Below are positions 58,225 through 64,000 of a DNA stretch of 64,000 bases, piece by piece. Origin of the DNA: Sinohyriopsis cumingii (Eukaryota > Mollusca > Bivalvia > Unionida > Unionidae); assembly GCA_028554795.2 (NCBI GenBank), contig JAPYKE020000270.1, positions 947,501 to 1,011,500 on the forward strand, read 5' to 3'. Positions within the stretch are counted from its first letter, which is position 1. Every line of letters begins with the position of its first letter. The translations under genes were made by a program, and so were the position numbers. The notes under the pieces were generated by a model, which searched no databases, was not told the origin of the DNA, and was given only the letters and a program-made list of their open reading frames with translations.

Positions 58225-59316
58225 AATTAATTTAGTTGTACCTGTCAAACTCAGTGAAAATTTAAGTGTAGGAATATCATCGGATTCTACTGATATTTGA
58301 GTAACACATCTTCGGAATTCTGAAAGATCTGGACAATAAACTTTCATATTTGCATCAACAAGTAAGAAATGAACTTAAACAGTTATTACTTGAATATGAG
58401 CACTTATTTCCCGATGTTCGTACAAGAAAAAACAAAATTTTCCATGACGTTGAAATTTTAAATTCCAAACCTGTGAAATAACACTCGTACAGGTTGAACC
58501 CTCTTAAACAGGAATACTTGAAAAAAAAATTCAGTGTTTGCTGGAGAACAATTTCATAGCGCCCAGTAAAAGTGACTGGAGTTCACCATGTATATTTGTT
58601 GCGAAACGGATAAAACGTTCGGTATTTGCACTGATTATAGGCAGGTGAACAGAGGGACAGAAAACAGATTCATTTTTATTAACAAGAATCGATGACTATA
58701 TTGATAAGATCGGAAATGCCATGTACGTCACCAAATTTGATCTTCTGAAAGGATTTTGGCAAAATGCACTAATGAAAAGAGCAAAGGAAATTTCGGTATT
58801 CGTGACTTCAGATGAACTTTACCAATATAAAGTAATCCCGTTAGGGATGAAAGGGTCGCCAAGTACTTTTCACGATTATCTCTGGTCTAGATATTGGGAA
58901 ATGTGGAAAACGTGGTTTGCCTGACTTCAAATCTTAGCCACTCGCGAAGGCCAGGAGCTGGATTTTAGTTGAGAGAGGCAATCAGAGACGCAAGCCGTAT
59001 GGGGCATTTTTGGAGGATTGGGGCGCTTGTCGTCCACTCCCACCCCGGGCAATGTCAACCTTAGACCAACCTTAGATAATTGTGATTCTTACATCGATGA
59101 TGTCATCATCTACAGAGACACCAGGAAAGAACATTTAGTCACAATTCGGAAATTCTTTGACAGACTCAAAGATGCAGTTTTGACAATTAATTTGTCCAAA
59201 AATGACTTCTGCCGTGCTAGTGTAACTTTTCTAGGACAGATCGAGAGACATGAGCAAGTTAAACCTATAGATGCTAAGGTCAATGTTATCTCACAATTTT
59301 CTGTACCTGTTAGTTA
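58225..59316 (+). pseudogene. Ty3/gypsy reverse transcriptase
   Basis: Blocks in order: ELKQLLLEYEHLFPDV (58368), FHDVEI and the SYRLNPLKQEYLKKK block, LENNFIAPSKSDWSSPCIFV (58545), a TDYR-like patch (58635), IDDYIDKIGNAMYVTKFDLL (58690), ISVFVTSDELYQYKVIPLGM (58790), a 100-base insertion or decayed stretch near 58920-59030, then SYIDDVIIYRDTRKEHL (59086), which keeps the Y-x-DD catalytic motif, and FLGQ-x-QVKPIDAKV. Three frames are used and stops are frequent. Closest by pattern to the gypsy families abundant in fish and coral genomes with the same KFDLLKGFWQ and DAKV strings. Confidence 0.9.
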
Positions 59317-59908
59317 AAACAACTGATACAATCTTTAGGTACGACTGGATATTATCGGAACGTTTGTTCCAATTTGTATATGCTTGTTGAACCCCTGACA
59401 AATTTATTGAGCAAGAAAAACAAATTCCTTTGGACAGAAAAATGTCAGTAGCCTTTTGATAAGTTCAGAGCCAATCCTAAATGCGTTCCAGTTCTTACAG
59501 CTCAAGCAAAATTTCAGCCAATCATTTATACTGTATGCTAATGCAAGTGTTGTTGGGGTTGGAGCAGTAATGATGCAAGTTGACGAAAATGTTGACGATC
59601 ATTCAGAAGGCTATTTTTCTAAGAACTTTAATAGACACCAAAAATGTTATTCAACAATCGAGAAGGAATGTTTTGATTTGATGTTGTGATTGCAACATAT
59701 TGAAGTTTACATTACTTCAGCTCCTTCTTCGATTGTGTTTAGTGACCACAACCGTCTTACTTTCATCGACAAGATGAAAAGTAAAATTCAACGACTACTA
59801 AGGCAAAGTTTGTTGTTACAGGAATATGATATTGACATCAGGCACATCAAGGAAAAAGATAATTTAACAGCAGACGCACTTTCCCGTCTATACAAATGTA
59901 TTAATTGA
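59317..59908 (+). pseudogene. Ty3/gypsy connection and RNase H domain
   Basis: LVEPLTNLLSKKNKFLWTEK (59385-59445) then SFILYANASVVGVGAVMMQV (the first RNase H Asp, usually DAS, is Asn), GYFSKNFNRHQKCYSTIEKE, VFSDHNRLTFIDKM and RHIKEKDNLTADALSRL, ending at a stop at 59906-59908. No integrase follows; after about 110 bases the 3' LTR begins. This supports the integrase-first order of this element. Confidence 0.9.
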
Positions 59909-60017
59909 TGTACATTTTGTATAATTCATGAGAGTTCTTTTTAGTCTCGGGTATGATTAATATATGGTAAAAAGAGAGCTTTGTCACATACGTCTTGCTT
60001 TATCTTTATGGGGGTAG

Positions 60018-60500
60018 TGTTAGATTATTTGATTTAAGTTACATTTCATTTCATTTAATTGTTTGCTTGTAAGTTTTAAAATATTTTTTTTATTTCAGTT
60101 ATAGGTTATAGTAATGTAATTTTGTTTACGTGAATTTGACATATTCCAGAATTTAGTTTGACCTAACTGTTTAGCCGTATACACCTAATAATAGAATTTT
60201 GTATCTAAAAGCTCACCTAGTTCCTGGCCTTGATTGGCATGCAAGGAAACTACTTTTTTTTTTATTCATTCTTAATGTGTGATTGATGACAGTGAAATCA
60301 ATGCTGACTGTTAATACGTGACTTGAGATGTAAATTGATTCTACAATGTTTTTGAAATTGTATGGGAGGGTAATCTGTCGTGCGTATTAAAGTTATTTAC
60401 ATTTCATTCCAATAATATATAACATTTAACCAGTGTGAAGTTCTATGTGACTCACTGTTATGCGTTGGAGTTGGGTGCTCCCAAATTTATTTGAGTTACT
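60018..60500 (+). repeat. Candidate 3' LTR of the gypsy element (right end unresolved)
   Basis: Starts TGTTAGATTATTTGATTTAAG and shares its first 75 bases with the 5' fragment at 57660. The right end cannot be fixed because the 5' LTR is truncated; a change of composition near 60500 is used as a limit. Confidence 0.5.
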
Positions 60501-62510
<2,010 letters not shown>

Positions 62511-62697
62511 GAGGTTAGTTTTAGGGCTGAAAGGCAAGGTGTCAGGATAATGTGACTTGGTAGGTATGATGCTACATGTCTGCGACATGATACCCCAGCG
62601 CTAGACATCACTGTAAACTGCCACACTGCATACATCGTGAGGATATGAATTAAATATTATATAATCTACGTTAAAAATTCAAATCACACACAAACAC
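62511..62697 (+). mobile_element. SINE family 1, 5'-truncated copy
   Basis: Starts in the body at GAGGTTAGTTTTAGG and continues through GTGTCAGGATAATGTGACTT, CATCACTGTAAACTGCCACA, and CTACGTTAAAAATTCAAATC to a CA-rich end. Confidence 0.85.
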
Positions 62698-63588
62698 TTT
62701 GCACAAACATGCAAATACTTTTAATACTTTATATATGTTGCTTTATGTATTCATTTTGTTTTCGTTAGTGGCAATTTTCACATGAATGTGTCCCAACCTA
62801 GCTTGATATCGTAATCAAATCCATAAAAGAAAACGGGAAAGAAAACATGAAAAGTGTCATACGTGAATATTTTTGAACGCCCACATTTCTCAGCTCACCT
62901 TATATCAGTCTCTATCCTAAGACAGCAAATGTCAAAACATATTGTTATGTTAAGTCTAGGCGGAGTTTTCTCATAGTGCGATGCATTTACGTGTCTGATG
63001 TATTGGGTATTCTGAATATGTAAACCTGTGTATTACAGTGCTAAGATTAAATGGCTCGTTTCCACGGATACCACCTTAAAGATATATACAGAACAAAACA
63101 GCACACAAGCAATGACACAAGACAAACTCTTGCAAACTATTAGAATATTTATTTAGATTGATACGCCATTACAATGAATCGACCATACACAAGTACAAAG
63201 GCGCTTATCTGGTTTACGTTCTAATTTAGTACTTTCCATTTTGAAATCATAAGTAAACGGAAGGCGATAGCTGAGATTTATGGTAATAGCCGGACACTTT
63301 GCTTCTAAATAATAGTCCACTTGAAATTTCTAGTTTCTCTAAACGCAAATAGAGGTACAAATAATATTTCCTATAGAAACTCTAGTGAAATACATGTACT
63401 TCCCAAAGTTAAATGTACTAGGAATTCAACATACAAACTGGAGTACATGAAACTCCACAATCATCATCGAACTACTTGTGAGATGGTTGAACGGTCTTTT
63501 TTAAAATGAGTGGAATTAAGTTTCAAACTGTTGTATTTGCCTTTACTTGGTATGTAGCTGTAAAGTACTTGTCGTCTGTTTAAACAGG
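62698..63588. other. No recognised feature
   Basis: Single-copy-looking DNA between the SINE and the lectin exon; in the sense of the lectin gene it is its 3' flank or intron. Confidence 0.5.
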
Positions 63589-64000
63589 TCAAATACATCC
63601 ATATCGAACCTCAAGCAGTTTCCATTGGCCATGACAAGGATCACCAAGCACACTGCTGTCAGCAGGTATTGAACAGCTGCTGGCTTGAGAACAAATAACT
63701 CTTGCTTTGTCAGTGACATCGAACATGTGACATTTCTCATAACAGGTGCTCATCAGATAAAGATAGTACCAATTGTAGAAGGGGATTAGGTTATCTTCAT
63801 TATAATATCCATGGTAATTCGCAACATTGATGAACACAACCAAATCTTTGCTGCAGGAAATGTTCAAAGCCGATCCCTCAAACGCAGACTGCCTCATGTA
63901 TTTCGTTTGTACACGAGAATACTTGGCTAGAGACTTGCCCTTGCCGTGTTGTTTTGACTTGATAGGAATATCAATATCTGTTTCGACCTGATTAATGTTT
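63589..64000 (-). CDS. SUEL/Gal_lectin (rhamnose-binding lectin) domain exon, partial at the right edge
   Basis: On the minus strand the frame is open from the window edge (first full codon at 63999) to TGA at 63589-63591, 136 codons. The domain begins with RQSAFEGSALNISCSKDLVV and continues INVANYHGYYN, CYEKCHMFDVTDKARVICSQ, SSCSIPADSSVLGDPCHGQW and ends KLLEVRYGC. This is the Gal_lectin (SUEL) pattern: CxGxxLxLxC-like start, the ANYGR region, CxxxSCSVPASNxxFGDPC and KxLEVxYxC at the end. The usual first Cys (ACEGS) is Phe here (AFEGS), and the GR of ANYGR is not kept. The upstream 34 codons (Lys/Gln-rich) are linker or an earlier exon part. Such domains bind galactose or rhamnose in secreted lectins, and also occur in latrophilin-type receptors and polycystin-like proteins; which one cannot be told. 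The ORF ends one residue after the domain, so this may be the last exon. Confidence 0.8.
   Translation of the reverse strand, partial: NINQVETDIDIPIKSKQHGKGKSLAKYSRVQTKYMRQSAFEGSALNISCSKDLVVFINVANYHGYYNEDNLIPFYNWYYLYLMSTCYEKCHMFDVTDKARVICSQASSCSIPADSSVLGDPCHGQWKLLEVRYGCI

Overview
The window looks like accessory, repeat-rich nuclear DNA of a marine invertebrate, most likely a mollusc. It is AT-rich, with long ATT, AT, CT and CA microsatellites, several copies of a tRNA-derived SINE, decayed jockey-like and CR1/L2-like LINEs, and a Ty3/gypsy element of the integrase-first type. One recognisable host exon is present: a SUEL/Gal_lectin domain on the minus strand at the right edge (63589-64000). 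Species is inference; the host-type calls rest on motif recognition, not on searches.

The most unusual content is two decayed virus-like gene clusters in opposite orientation. Cluster 1 (about 10.0-12.96 kb, plus strand) carries a scaffold-like ORF fragment joined to a double-jelly-roll capsid-like pseudogene, a small protein with a Gly/Ala/Leu-rich hydrophobic tract (adenoviral pVI-like in style), an intact unknown 101-residue ORF, and a fibre-like protein. Cluster 2 (about 30.7-36.14 kb, minus strand) carries, in its own reading order, a lysine-rich scaffold-like ORF, an intact 104-residue ORF, a small core-like ORF, a second capsid-like pseudogene, a hydrophobic two-segment protein, and then jelly-roll and helical ORFs in a rearranged block. 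A third patch (26.5-28.4 kb) has a divergent pair: an unknown minus-strand protein, and a plus-strand cysteine-rich small protein followed by an HNH endonuclease remnant. The style fits the Maverick/Polinton, adintovirus and polinton-like virus world of animal genomes. No DNA polymerase B, retroviral-type integrase, packaging ATPase or protease was recognised here, so family assignment is open.

The second large theme is old duplication. A segment at 3284-7880 is colinear with 38249-42870 (and in part with 43430-44480), and a segment at 21480-25690 is colinear with 52690-57240. The offsets are about 35 kb and 31 kb and the order is the same, so the window may hold a diverged tandem duplication of a 31-35 kb unit, later interrupted by SINEs, the gypsy element and the virus-like clusters. 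Two SINE insertions sit in only one copy of a duplicated pair, and an inverted repeat of about 85-bp arms survives in both copies.

Region by region: 1-0.66 kb LINE 3' end; 0.84-3.28 kb diverged non-coding repeats; 3.28-7.88 kb duplication A1; 7.9-9.7 kb nothing recognised; 10-13 kb virus-like cluster 1; 13-16.6 kb nothing clear; 17.1-19.15 kb jockey-like LINE; 21.5-25.7 kb duplication A2; 26.5-28.4 kb divergent virus-like cassette cut by a SINE; 29.2-30.5 kb minisatellite, small ORF and tandem repeats; 30.7-36.1 kb virus-like cluster 2; 36.2-38.25 kb tandem-repeat-rich block ending in (GAT)n; 38.25-44.5 kb duplication B1 and a partial third copy; 44.7-52.7 kb SINEs, a GTAT satellite and unassigned DNA; 52.7-57.2 kb duplication B2; 57.66-60.5 kb gypsy element; 60.5-63.5 kb unassigned with microsatellites; then the lectin exon.
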